From Pseudomonas khorasanensis (GTDB lineage Bacteria; Pseudomonadota; Gammaproteobacteria; Pseudomonadales; Pseudomonadaceae): 64,000 nucleotides of DNA. Of this stretch, positions 40,670-49,150 are shown in pieces. Location of the stretch: positions 1 to 64,000 of the forward strand of contig NZ_JABWQP020000012.1 of assembly GCF_014268505.2 (NCBI RefSeq), written 5' to 3'. The position numbers were made by a program, and so were the translations under genes. The notes under the pieces are model-generated. The model saw only the letters and a list, made by a program, of their open reading frames with translations. It did no database searches and had not been told where the DNA came from. Within the stretch, counting starts at the first letter, position 1, and each line of letters begins with the position of its first letter.

Positions 40670-42700
40670 TTAGACGCGGAATGCGCTGATCAGCTGTTTA
40701 AGCTCCACCACCTGAGCCGATAGCGCGCGGCTGGCATCTTCGGTCTGGTGCGCTCCCTGCGCCGTGCGCTCACCGGCGCGGTTGATCTCGACGATGTTCT
40801 GGTCGATATCGTGGGCCACTGCCGTTTGCTGTTCCACAGCGGCGGCGATCTGCTGGTTCTGGTCTACGATCATGCCCACCGCGCCAAGGATGTTTTCCAG
40901 CGCTTGCTGGACCTTTTCCGACTGCCCGACCGTGCCGTTGGCCATCTCATGACTGACGCCCATCGCCTTCACCGCCGCGCTGACGCCGCCATGCAATTTG
41001 GCGATCATCTGCTCGATCTCTTCGGTGGACTGCTGGGTGCGTTTGGCCAAGGTACGAACTTCATCGGCCACCACCGCAAACCCCCGCCCTTGCTCGCCAG
41101 CCCGCGCCGCTTCGATCGCGGCGTTGAGCGCCAGCAGGTTGGTCTGTTCAGCGATGCTTTTGATCACTTCCAGTACGCGGCTGATCGACTGACTGTCGCT
41201 GGCGAGCTGATTGATCACTATCACTGACTGATCGATCTCGCTGGCCAGCGCGGCAATGCTGCCCTGCTGCGATTCCACCAGACCACGACCGCTGACGGTT
41301 TCTTCATTGACGCTGTGGGCGCTGCTCACCGCCGCCGCGGCACTACGGGCGACTTCCAATGACGTCGCCGACATCTGGTTCATCGCTGTTGCCACCTGTT
41401 CGATTTGCGTGCGCTGCCCGGCCACGGCGAGGTTGCTTTGCGCCGAGACACTTTCCACCTGGCCGGCCTGGCGCTCGACTTCGTTGACGGTCTGGCCCAC
41501 GCGTTCAATCAAATCGTGGATCTTCTTCACCGTGCCGTTGAACACCTCGCCCAACTCGCCCAGCTCATCACGGCTGCTGGCCTTGAAGTTGACGGTCATG
41601 TCGCCGGCCGCGACTTTGTCCATCATCGCGCCCAGGCTTTTCAGGGTGGTGCGGGTCGAGGCGTAGAAACCGCCGTAGAGATAGAAAATCAGCACAAACA
41701 CGACGGACAGCGCCGTTGCCTGCAGAATCATGTGCGTGCGGTTCTGCGCCAGTCGCTGCTGCAACTGCGTGTCGAGGAATTTCAACGTGGCTTCGTTGAG
41801 CTGGTAGGTCTTGTCCATCAAACCGGTAACCTGGTCATAAAACGCCTGCCATGGCGCATCAAGCGTGTCGGCCATGACCACCTGTTCTTCGAACTGTTCG
41901 CCGGCCTGCTTGAGCGACGCCTTGCTCACATCGGCCTGGGCGCTGAGTGAGTCGTGGGCGGCTTTGCTGGAACCGAGAGCGTCCTGCAATTTCAGCGCAT
42001 ATTCGGCCTGGAGCTTTTCAAGCTGCACCAGCAACTCGTCAAAGCGTGTGCTGGACGCACTGTTGAGAAAGCCCTGCCCCAACGAATAAGCGCCCATCGC
42101 CCGCCCTTCGCCGAGGGCTTGCGTCACGCTCGGGGTGATCAGCGTCACCAGCTCGCTGAGCTGACGGATATCGCTCTGGTTATCACGACTCAGACCCGCC
42201 TGACTGGTGATGATCTGGCTGAAGATTTGCGCGCTGGCCAGCAGTTTGCCAATCAGGGCACTTTTGCTTTGCAGCGAGCTTTCCGTTTGCTGAGCCTTGA
42301 ACGCGGCGATCATCTCGTCGCGCTTGGCGTCGAACTGCTTGATCTGTTCGGGATCCTCGGTCATCGCCGTCAGCCCTTCGAGGCGTGCAAGAACGGCTTG
42401 CTCCAGCGTGTTGATCTGCGCTTCAACGTTGCCCGCCTTTCCGGACTGGCCGAGGGTGACGTCGATCTGCACCAGATTATTGAGGGTTTCCAGATCCCGG
42501 CGTAGGGTCAGGCTGCTGCCCAGCAGGTCGAGGCTCTGCAGTTCGACGCGGGTGCCCTCAAATTCGCGATAGGAATCGCGCACCAGATAGAAATTGGTCA
42601 CCAGCATCGGCACCAGAAACAGCACGCTGATCAGGCTGAACTTCATGCCGAAGCTCAGACGGTTCATCAGCGAGACGGCGGGATAGAGCAAGCTCTTCAC
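40670..42700 (-). CDS. Methyl-accepting chemotaxis protein
   Basis: A 676-residue chemoreceptor. The first membrane helix is near residues 19-40 (FGMKFSLISVLFLVPMLVTNFYLV), followed by a long helical periplasmic ligand domain (about 41-310), a second helix (ATALSVVFVLIFYLYGGFYA), HAMP (TTLKSLGAMMDKVAAGDMTVNF) and the cytoplasmic signalling domain with the conserved hairpin IAEQTNLLALNAAIEAARAGEQGRGFAVVADEVRTLA. No C-terminal CheR pentapeptide is visible (ends LISAFRV). The ligand is unknown. The start is GTG at 42700 with GGGAG upstream; an ATG 21 codons earlier adds a basic tail and no site. Monocistronic. Confidence 0.93.
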   Translation of the reverse strand: MKSLLYPAVSLMNRLSFGMKFSLISVLFLVPMLVTNFYLVRDSYREFEGTRVELQSLDLLGSSLTLRRDLETLNNLVQIDVTLGQSGKAGNVEAQINTLEQAVLARLEGLTAMTEDPEQIKQFDAKRDEMIAAFKAQQTESSLQSKSALIGKLLASAQIFSQIITSQAGLSRDNQSDIRQLSELVTLITPSVTQALGEGRAMGAYSLGQGFLNSASSTRFDELLVQLEKLQAEYALKLQDALGSSKAAHDSLSAQADVSKASLKQAGEQFEEQVVMADTLDAPWQAFYDQVTGLMDKTYQLNEATLKFLDTQLQQRLAQNRTHMILQATALSVVFVLIFYLYGGFYASTRTTLKSLGAMMDKVAAGDMTVNFKASSRDELGELGEVFNGTVKKIHDLIERVGQTVNEVERQAGQVESVSAQSNLAVAGQRTQIEQVATAMNQMSATSLEVARSAAAAVSSAHSVNEETVSGRGLVESQQGSIAALASEIDQSVIVINQLASDSQSISRVLEVIKSIAEQTNLLALNAAIEAARAGEQGRGFAVVADEVRTLAKRTQQSTEEIEQMIAKLHGGVSAAVKAMGVSHEMANGTVGQSEKVQQALENILGAVGMIVDQNQQIAAAVEQQTAVAHDIDQNIVEINRAGERTAQGAHQTEDASRALSAQVVELKQLISAFRV

Positions 42701-42876
42701 TGGAAGTCTCCCTTGGTTTTTCTTGTTTTTATTGGCAGGCGCGCGGGGACAGCAGATAGCCACTATCGGCCGCTGTCTCTGTATAGCTCAAATTGGGGGG
42801 AGGTTTTGTAACTTAAGGTTAACGACGGGAGGGCGAGAGAAAATCCCTCGCCACAAATATGATTCACTTTGGATTG

Positions 42877-43716
42877 TCAGTGAACCAGAACTGTCCACAA
42901 CGCAAACCCGGCATACCACAGCACCGCCGCGCGCAGCAGCAGTTCCCAGAGGCAGTCGAGTGTGTTGATGCCTTCCGGCCCGACGACCGGCGCAGGGACT
43001 TCCCCAGCCGCCAGGCCGACCTTGTTGATCAGTTGCGCGGCGCTGATATTCCAGTTGAGCAACTCGTGCAGCATCACGCGGCTGACCGCAACAAAATTGC
43101 CGACCAGTGCCAGACTCGCCGCCAGCAGGCGCACCGGCACCCAGTCGAATGCGTGACGCATCTGTGCTGCACGCTCGATCAGCGCGGGGTTAGTGCCGTG
43201 TTCCTCGGCCAGCGCCAACAAGCGGTAGGCCAGCGCCGCGACCGGGCCGAGCAGGAAATACCAGAAAATCACCGCGAAGAAACTTTGATAGGCCTGCCAC
43301 AGCAGATGAGCCTGCACCGCTTCAAGCAGTTGCTCACCGCTGTCGGCGCAGATATTCAGATCGCGTTTGGCCACGTGCGCCGCCGCTTGCAGATCCTCGC
43401 GGCGCCAGGCATCGCGAAACGGCCCGAGACCGCCGAGCAGGTCGCCGCGCCCCAGGCTGTAAATCACCACCAACAGATGCACCGGCAAGGCCAGCAAGCC
43501 GTACGCCACCGGTTCCAGCACGAGCAGCAACAACGCCAGTAAAGCGACCGGAAAAAGCACCAGAATCGCCAGCACCAGCCAGGGTTGGCTGGCCAGTCGT
43601 TCGCTGGTTTCGAGTTTGTTCAGTTCGCGGATCCATCCGCCATCGCGTTGAACCCGGTGGCGCAGGGCCGAAAACTTCTCGATCCAGACTGCCAGCAGTA
43701 ACACCAGAAAACTCAT
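42877..43716 (-). CDS. ampE: Regulatory signalling modulator AmpE
   Basis: A 279-residue inner-membrane protein with several hydrophobic helices (WLVLAILVLFPVALLALLLLVLEP; AVIFWYFLLGPVAALAYRLL; LLLRAAVLWYAGFALWTVLV). AmpE proteins accompany AmpD and are proposed to sense or signal in beta-lactamase induction; the biochemical role is not settled. Its ATG overlaps the ampD stop (ATGA), so the pair is one coupled operon. Confidence 0.94.
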   Translation of the reverse strand: MSFLVLLLAVWIEKFSALRHRVQRDGGWIRELNKLETSERLASQPWLVLAILVLFPVALLALLLLVLEPVAYGLLALPVHLLVVIYSLGRGDLLGGLGPFRDAWRREDLQAAAHVAKRDLNICADSGEQLLEAVQAHLLWQAYQSFFAVIFWYFLLGPVAALAYRLLALAEEHGTNPALIERAAQMRHAFDWVPVRLLAASLALVGNFVAVSRVMLHELLNWNISAAQLINKVGLAAGEVPAPVVGPEGINTLDCLWELLLRAAVLWYAGFALWTVLVH

Positions 43717-44273
43717 TGTCCTTCCTCTTTTGCCAGGGCCGCGCGGTAACGCGCCCAGTCGAATGCCGGGCCAGGATCGGTCTTGCGCCCGGGTGCAATG
43801 TCGCTGTGTCCGCAAATGCGTGCGCCGGTGATCGCCGGAAATGCCGATTGCAACTGCCGGGTCAACGTCGTAAGCGCCTGATACTGCGCATCGGTGAACG
43901 GCAGGTCATCGGTGCCTTCGAGCTCGATGCCCACGGAAAAATCGTTGCAGGTTTCACGACCGTCGAACATCGACACGCCGGCATGCCACGCCCGCTCAAG
44001 ACAAGAGACAAACTGCGTGACCTTGCCGTCACGTTCGATCAGAAAATGCGCAGACACGCGCAAGTCGGCAATCCCTGCAAAGTAGGGATGCTCGGTGACA
44101 TCCAGACGGTTCTGGAAAAATTCCTGCACCTTGCCCGTGGCAAACTGCGCCGGCGGCAGGCTGATGTTGTGGATGACCAGCAAGGACACTTCGCCCGCCG
44201 GGCGCTCATTGAAGTTGGGCGATGGGCAGATCTGCACGCCATGACACCACCCGCTCGCGGGATCCAACTGCAT
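43713..44273 (-). CDS. ampD: 1,6-anhydro-N-acetylmuramyl-L-alanine amidase AmpD
   Basis: A 186-residue cytoplasmic zinc amidase of peptidoglycan recycling; loss derepresses AmpC beta-lactamase in pseudomonads. Zinc ligands: His in LLVIHNISLPP (about residue 35), the late His in GHSDIAPGRKTDPGPAFDW (about 155) and the Asp in that same motif; no signal peptide. The start at 44273 has AAGGA and gives the normal length; upstream codons run into the DUF1631 gene. Downstream ampE is coupled. Confidence 0.95.
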   Translation of the reverse strand: MQLDPASGWCHGVQICPSPNFNERPAGEVSLLVIHNISLPPAQFATGKVQEFFQNRLDVTEHPYFAGIADLRVSAHFLIERDGKVTQFVSCLERAWHAGVSMFDGRETCNDFSVGIELEGTDDLPFTDAQYQALTTLTRQLQSAFPAITGARICGHSDIAPGRKTDPGPAFDWARYRAALAKEEGQ

Positions 44274-44337
44274 ACCGATTCCTTCAACGCCGATCATGTT
44301 GGCGCCCAGTATGCCGCGATCCGCCCCTGTCGCGCGA

Positions 44338-46521
44338 TCACTTGCCGCGATTGAGTCGCCGCAGATCACCCAATACCGATTCCAGCGCGCGGTCGAACAG
44401 CAAAGTATCGTCAAGCGCTCTTGCGGCCCCCCGGCTGAACGCCAGCGCCAGTTCGGTACGGCTGCGCTCACGCACCTTCATGCCGGTACGATCGACAAAA
44501 ACGTATTTACCGGTCTCCTCGATGATCGCGGCGAGCTTGCAGCGCAACGCCTGATCGTCGTCTTCGTCGAACACAACCCAGTTGCCCAATCGCAACTGTC
44601 CGACCTGACGCAGACCGGCATCGTCATGTGGCAAGGTCGGCGAAGGTGTCGCAACCGCAATGGGGGCGCAGGTCTGCTGCAGGACCTGAGGCGAGACTTC
44701 AATCAGCGGCGTGGCGCTGTGATCGGCGTCGTCGGAACGCTCCAGCACACGCACATGCAGCGCCTCCAGCTCACTGAAAAATTCGCTGGTGGCGAACGGA
44801 TCGAACGCCGCGCTGCTCAGGCCATCGCGCAGTGACTTGAGCAGCCCCGGCACCAGCGCCAGCAGGCGCAGGCTCGACTCAGCGTCGTCATGCCGTTGCA
44901 CGCTCCAGATCAGTTGCTCCATGGTCTGCAGGTCGGCCCGCCATTCCGCGGATTGATCGCCATGTTTGAGACAGGTGAGCAGGAGCACTTTGCTCCACGC
45001 CTGTTGTACGAACGTCACCACCGAGACCGGCAACACTTCGCCCAGCAGCGCCTGATTCAGCGCCTGCTCAACGCGAAGCCCTGCCAGTTCAGCTTTCGCC
45101 CGGCCTTCTTCGGCGTCACGCAGGCGTTGTTCAAGCAGTTCGGTGCGTCGGCGTTCGTCCTGGGTGAACGCCAAAAACTCAGCCAGCAGTTCGGAAAAAA
45201 CAGCCGGGTCATCGACGAATTCCGTCAGCAGGCGCTGCACCACTTGCTCAATGCGCACATACAGCGCGTCCTGCGCATCGCTGTCACAATCACTCCAGCC
45301 CATCGCGGCATCGGCAATTTCATTCAGCAGACGCCGCGCCGGGTGTGTGCTGCGGCTGAAAAAACTCTTGTCCAGCACGGCAACTTTGAGCATCGGAATC
45401 TGCAAACGGGCGATCAGCGCCTTGAGCGCGTCAGGGACATTGCGATCCTCAAGGATGCAATCAAAAACCATGGCGATAAGGTTGATGACGTCTTCGTCGG
45501 CAGTACCGACCACGCGGGACTTGCCGCTCCGGACGCTGACGCGGGTCAGCAGCTGCTCGAGCTGACTGCGCAGGTCGAAGTCTTCCTGAGCCTCAAGCGA
45601 CGGCACGTATTGCTGCAAGTGCGAGAGCAAGCGCAGCAGATCGCGCGTGTTGATCGGTTGCGCCGTGGCGCCGGCCTCCAGTGTCGGCGCAACACGCCCG
45701 CGTACGTGCGCTAGCAAGCGCTGCAACGACGCGAAGACTTCCTCCACGCCATCGTCCGCTTGCTGCGAGTCGCTGAGGCCTTCGCTGGGCGGATCGGCCT
45801 CTGCGCGCTCAACTGCGCGCCGCCGGGTAGCCGGTTTCAAATGCGGCAATACACCGGTGGCAAGCAGCAGTTGATTAGCCTGGGCGTATAGCTGTTCGGT
45901 GTCGGCGAGCACGTAGCGTTCGAACAATTTGAGCAGGATCAGCTTGACCTTGATCTCGACACCCAGGTTGCGTCCGGCCTGCAGAAAGTACTCGCAGAGC
46001 ATCGCCGGGCCGAGCGGATTGTGTGGATTTTCAAGTCGATTTCCGAGTAACGCGCTGAACCGTGCAGTCAGTTGATCGAGGGCGAAGCCATCACGCTTGA
46101 GCACACGGCTGACCATGGCTTGCACGGCGACGGTGCGCTCCGTGTCATCGTTGCGCGGCGCCGACTCTTCAATGATCAACGTGCGTGGCAGGCGATTGGC
46201 GGTAGGGTCGTATTGAGTGAGCCCGGCGAAGGCTTCGAAGAATTGCTCCAGGAAGCCGCGCTCGATGTTTTTGCGCTTGAGGCGCAGGTCGCGCATGGCT
46301 TCGAAAAAAATGTTCTGATCAACGTCGTTGCGCGCCCGATCAGCCATTTCGAACAACGTGTCGTCGGCGTTATCGAACAGTTCCTGCAAATCGTGGCGTA
46401 ACTGTTGAGCAGCCTTGTCGCGCACCTGAAGCAGAATCACCGGCAGGCGGGCAAGCCGCGAGTGGTCCGCCTGATCGGCAGCCGCCCGGTGCAAAGGCAC
46501 TACTTTCCCGTCGTTGTGCAT
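44338..46521 (-). CDS. DUF1631 family protein
   Basis: A 727-residue protein of a family common in gamma-proteobacteria, of unknown function. It appears mostly helical and has no signal peptide or membrane segment. The C-terminal part (about 640-727) has a beta-rich feel (LGNWVVFDEDDDQALRCKLAAIIEETGKYVFVDRTGMKVRERSRTELALAF), resembling PilZ-like C-terminal domains seen in this family, though the diagnostic RxxxR motif was not clearly found. It sits 64 bp upstream of ampD on the same strand and divergent from nadC, the same order as P. aeruginosa PA4522-PA4524. Confidence 0.85.
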   Translation of the reverse strand: MHNDGKVVPLHRAAADQADHSRLARLPVILLQVRDKAAQQLRHDLQELFDNADDTLFEMADRARNDVDQNIFFEAMRDLRLKRKNIERGFLEQFFEAFAGLTQYDPTANRLPRTLIIEESAPRNDDTERTVAVQAMVSRVLKRDGFALDQLTARFSALLGNRLENPHNPLGPAMLCEYFLQAGRNLGVEIKVKLILLKLFERYVLADTEQLYAQANQLLLATGVLPHLKPATRRRAVERAEADPPSEGLSDSQQADDGVEEVFASLQRLLAHVRGRVAPTLEAGATAQPINTRDLLRLLSHLQQYVPSLEAQEDFDLRSQLEQLLTRVSVRSGKSRVVGTADEDVINLIAMVFDCILEDRNVPDALKALIARLQIPMLKVAVLDKSFFSRSTHPARRLLNEIADAAMGWSDCDSDAQDALYVRIEQVVQRLLTEFVDDPAVFSELLAEFLAFTQDERRRTELLEQRLRDAEEGRAKAELAGLRVEQALNQALLGEVLPVSVVTFVQQAWSKVLLLTCLKHGDQSAEWRADLQTMEQLIWSVQRHDDAESSLRLLALVPGLLKSLRDGLSSAAFDPFATSEFFSELEALHVRVLERSDDADHSATPLIEVSPQVLQQTCAPIAVATPSPTLPHDDAGLRQVGQLRLGNWVVFDEDDDQALRCKLAAIIEETGKYVFVDRTGMKVRERSRTELALAFSRGAARALDDTLLFDRALESVLGDLRRLNRGK

Positions 46522-46771
46522 CCAAGCCTCCTGGAACGGTGATTGGTCGTCAAAGCCATGACGTCAAATACAAGGCGGATTATCTTGCAAAAGATGTCCG
46601 CGATGCTATAGGCGTCAGGGTTTCCCCTATCCCGAAGCGCGATGAATTGCTCAGCCCATACCGCGCACTTATCGGCAAATCGACCAATTGCAGGCAACCG
46701 CGCGCGTTCTCGCCTTGGGTTGGCTCAGGCGCTGCCCCTATAATCGAACCACTTTGTTTGTGGAGTCCGTT

Positions 46772-47620
46772 ATGCCGAATCTACGTCTCGCCGATCTGTC
46801 CGCCGAAATCGAAGCCAACGTGCGCCGTGCGTTGCTCGAAGATGTCGGCAGCGGCGACATCACCGCGCAACTGATCCCGGCCGAACGCCTGGCCAAAGCC
46901 ACCATCATTACCCGAGACGACGCCGTCATCTGTGGCACCGCGTGGGTCGATGCGGTGTTTCGCCAGCTCGATCCGCGCGTGGCGGTGCACTGGCAAGTGG
47001 TCGATGGCGAACGGGTCAAACCCAATCAGGCGCTGTTCCATCTGGAAGGCCCGGCTCGCTCGCTGCTGACGGGCGAACGCAGCGCGCTGAATTTCCTGCA
47101 ATTGCTTTCCGGCGTGACGACGCGTGCGCAGTATCTGGCGGACTTTGTTGCCCAGACTCAGGTCAAGCTCCTCGACACTCGCAAGACCCTCCCCGGCCTG
47201 CGCCTGGCGCAGAAGTACGCGGTAACCTGCGGTGGCTGCCACAACCACCGCATCGGTCTGTACGACGCGTTTCTGATCAAGGAAAACCACATCGCCGCCA
47301 GCGGCGGCATCGCCGAAGCCGTGGCCGCCGCGCATAAGATCGCCCCGGGTAAACCGGTGGAAATCGAAGTGGAAAGTCTTGCAGAGCTGAAGGAAGCGCT
47401 GGAGGCCGGCGCCGACATCATCATGCTCGACGAACTGAGCCTGGATGACATGCGCGAAGCCGTGCGCCTGACCGCCGGCAAGGCGAAACTGGAAGCCAGC
47501 GGCGGCATCAACGAAAGCACGCTGCTGCCGATCGCCGAGACGGGTGTGGATTACATCTCGATCGGTGCGATGACCAAGGATGTCAAAGCGGTGGATCTGT
47601 CGATGAGACTGAGCCTCTGA
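46772..47620 (+). CDS. nadC: Nicotinate-nucleotide pyrophosphorylase (carboxylating)
   Basis: A 282-residue quinolinate phosphoribosyltransferase of de novo NAD synthesis. Landmarks: LLEDVGSGDITAQLIP, the substrate-binding TRKTLPGLRLAQKYAV and GGCHNHRIGLYD, and C-terminal EASGGINESTL...GVDYISIGAMTKD. The ATG at 46772 follows TGGAG. A possible upstream frame adding 28 residues has no site. Immediately after the stop begins a perfect 7-bp tandem repeat. Confidence 0.96.
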   Translation: MPNLRLADLSAEIEANVRRALLEDVGSGDITAQLIPAERLAKATIITRDDAVICGTAWVDAVFRQLDPRVAVHWQVVDGERVKPNQALFHLEGPARSLLTGERSALNFLQLLSGVTTRAQYLADFVAQTQVKLLDTRKTLPGLRLAQKYAVTCGGCHNHRIGLYDAFLIKENHIAASGGIAEAVAAAHKIAPGKPVEIEVESLAELKEALEAGADIIMLDELSLDDMREAVRLTAGKAKLEASGGINESTLLPIAETGVDYISIGAMTKDVKAVDLSMRLSL

Positions 47621-47690
47621 GCTGCAAGCTGCAAGCTGCAAGCTGCAAGCTGCAAGCTGCAAGCTGCAAGCTGCAAGCTGCAAGCTGCAA
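47621..47690. repeat. Tandem repeat, ten perfect copies of GCTGCAA
   Basis: Seventy bases consist of exactly ten uninterrupted 7-bp units, starting at the base after the nadC stop codon. The continuation (AGCCAAGCGATT...TTGTAGCTTGCCGCTTGAAACTTGAAGCTGC, to about 47742) is partly complementary, so the array can fold as one arm of a long hairpin. A 7-bp unit in perfect copies suggests replication slippage and variable copy number. The minus-strand reading LQLAACS repeats is a by-product. Confidence 0.97.
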
Positions 47691-47743
47691 GCCAAGCGAT
47701 TCTGCTTTGACTTGTAGCTTGCCGCTTGAAACTTGAAGCTGCT

Positions 47744-48043
47744 TTATACGACCAGATTATTCATCTCGCAGTATTCATCCCATTCGACACCCAACACCTC
47801 AGCCGCCTCCTTATGCAATACGAGGCGCTGCTCCTCAAACTCTTCCGGCGTGCTGGTGTACTTGAGCGTCAGCTCCCACGGCTGCAAACCCTGCGCTTCG
47901 GCTTCGTCTTCGAAGGCCCACTGGATCTGGTCTTTCTGATCGTCGGGACTCAGTTCCTTTATTTCTTCCTTCAGGTCTGGCACGTCCAGCAGATATTTTT
48001 CCAGCGCTTGTTCGTGGCGTTGCTCTTGCGTTAATTCAGTCAT
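47744..48043 (-). CDS. Small acidic protein (probably DUF6388 family)
   Basis: A 99-residue acidic, apparently helical protein: MTELTQEQRHEQALEKYLLDVPDLKEEIKELS, IQWAFEDEAEAQGLQPWELTLKY, LGVEWDEYCEMNNL. No signal peptide, membrane segment or catalytic motif. From memory it resembles a small conserved Pseudomonas family now catalogued as DUF6388; function unknown. It converges with nadC across the tandem repeat, which would lie in the 3' UTRs of both. Confidence 0.75.
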   Translation of the reverse strand: MTELTQEQRHEQALEKYLLDVPDLKEEIKELSPDDQKDQIQWAFEDEAEAQGLQPWELTLKYTSTPEEFEEQRLVLHKEAAEVLGVEWDEYCEMNNLVV

Positions 48044-48269
48044 GGGGTTCTCGCTGATCTTGGAATGGAGGATGGATCTGGATCATCAAGGATCTCTCTG
48101 ACGCGGACTGACCGGCCTTCGGAACCATTCGGGATCATCTGAAAACTGCTGGGCGATGCTCATGCAGAAACCGAATATAGGACGTTTGCATGACGAATTA
48201 CATGGCTGTTTACATCTATTGGACAAAAAGCTGACCTGCGGAACATAGTTGCGAATTTTTAGTCATAGC

Positions 48270-48290
48270 GATGTGCCATACCGGCACATC
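48270..48290. other. Palindromic hairpin upstream of the coiled-coil gene
   Basis: GATGTGCC pairs with GGCACATC around ATACC, ending 27 bases before the ATG of the 164-residue gene. It could be an operator or a 5'-UTR hairpin. The remaining 48044-48269 holds no gene; it should contain both divergent promoters. Confidence 0.4.
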
Positions 48291-48317
48291 TTATGCTGTT
48301 CACAAGGAAACCCAGTG

Positions 48318-48812
48318 ATGCGCAGCTTTTCCAGTTTATCTGCCGTTGTGTCCGCTACCACTTTGATCGCCGTGCTGGCCCTCCCCGCAAGTGCAATGGC
48401 GGTTGAGCTGAGCTCCAGCAGCCCGTCCTACAACGACAAGCTCTCGCTGATTCACAACGACTACGGCAAAGACGTGGTGATCAGAAGCGACATCAGCATC
48501 GATGAGTTAAAGAAAATGCGCGATACGGTCAGCGAACAATCGCGCCAGATCGAGGAGCTCAAGCGCAACAGCGGTTCGAGCTCAAGCTCCAGCGGCAAGG
48601 ACATCGATGAGCTGAAAAACAAGGTCAAGGAGCAGGACCGTGAACTGGATAGCCTTGGTCGCCAGGTGGAAGAACTCAAGCGCAACAGCGGTTCGAGCTC
48701 TAACTCGAGCAGCAGCGAGATCTCCAGTCTGAAGCACAAGGTAAACGATCAGGATCGGGCGATGGATCAGCTCAAACGCAGCGTCGAGGAGCTGAGTCGC
48801 AAGGTGAAATAA
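48318..48812 (+). CDS. Secreted coiled-coil repeat protein with Ser-rich linkers
   Basis: A 164-residue protein with signal peptide (MRSFSSLSAVVSATTLIAVLALPASAMA/V). The mature part begins with a short unique region (SYNDKLSLIHNDYGKDVVIRSDIS) and then three coiled-coil repeats at about 61-95, 96-134 and 135-164. The first two end with EELKRNSGSSS and a Ser-rich linker; the third ends EELSRKVK. The repeat period is 39 residues (117 bases), and the duplicated DNA around 48552 and 48669 is nearly identical, so duplication looks recent. No lipobox Cys is present. It may be a periplasmic or outer-membrane-associated structural protein; function unknown. ATG 48318 follows AAGGAAA. Confidence 0.7.
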   Translation: MRSFSSLSAVVSATTLIAVLALPASAMAVELSSSSPSYNDKLSLIHNDYGKDVVIRSDISIDELKKMRDTVSEQSRQIEELKRNSGSSSSSSGKDIDELKNKVKEQDRELDSLGRQVEELKRNSGSSSNSSSSEISSLKHKVNDQDRAMDQLKRSVEELSRKVK

Positions 48813-48819
48813 ACAGGGA

Positions 48820-48895
48820 TGGTGCCCGAGACAGGAATCGAACCTGCGACCTTCGCGTTACGAGTGCGCTGCTCTACCGGCTGAGCTACACGGGC
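48820..48895 (-). tRNA. tRNA-Thr (anticodon CGT)
   Basis: Read on the minus strand, GCCCGTGTAGCTCAGCCGG...TCTCGGGCACCA folds as a cloverleaf of 76 nt with an encoded CCA. The anticodon loop CTCGTAA gives CGT, reading threonine ACG. The T-loop GGTTCGATTCC is canonical. Confidence 0.95.
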
Positions 48896-48948
48896 GGTGG
48901 GCTAAACCTAGCACCGGTCTCGGGCTGCGGCAACTTTGTGGCTTGCCG

Positions 48949-49072
48949 TTGTGGCGAGGGAGCTTGTCGAAGCGTCGCACCGTCCCGCTCGGCTGCGCAG
49001 CAGTCGTAAAAACGCCAGCCAAAAACATGGGGTCGCTTCGCAACCCGGCGGGAGCAAGCTCCCTCGCCACAA
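48949..49072. repeat. REP-like inverted repeat, GTGGCGAGGGAGCTTG family
   Basis: TTGTGGCGAGGGAGCTTG at the left pairs with CAAGCTCCCTCGCCACAA at the right. The spacer carries further motifs (CCGTCCCGCTCGGCTGCGCAGCAG). It lies between the tRNA-Thr gene and the pnp terminator. Confidence 0.88.
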
Positions 49073-49089
49073 GATCTTTATGGCAGACA

Positions 49090-49126
49090 AAAAAAGCCCC
49101 CGCCGTTTGCACGGCGGGGGCTTTTT
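49090..49126. terminator. Terminator at the pnp 3' end
   Basis: AAAAAAAGCCCCCGCCGT...ACGGCGGGGGCTTTTT forms a strong GC stem flanked by A and T runs on each side, so it can act in both directions. It ends the minus-strand pnp transcript 24 bases after the stop. Confidence 0.92.
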
Positions 49127-49150
49127 CATTGCGCTAGAGCGTTGGGGTGA

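Noticed and set aside
46781..47695. A minus-strand frame beginning with repeated LQLAACS units
   Set aside because: The repeats are only the translation of the 10-copy GCTGCAA array, and the rest is antisense to nadC.
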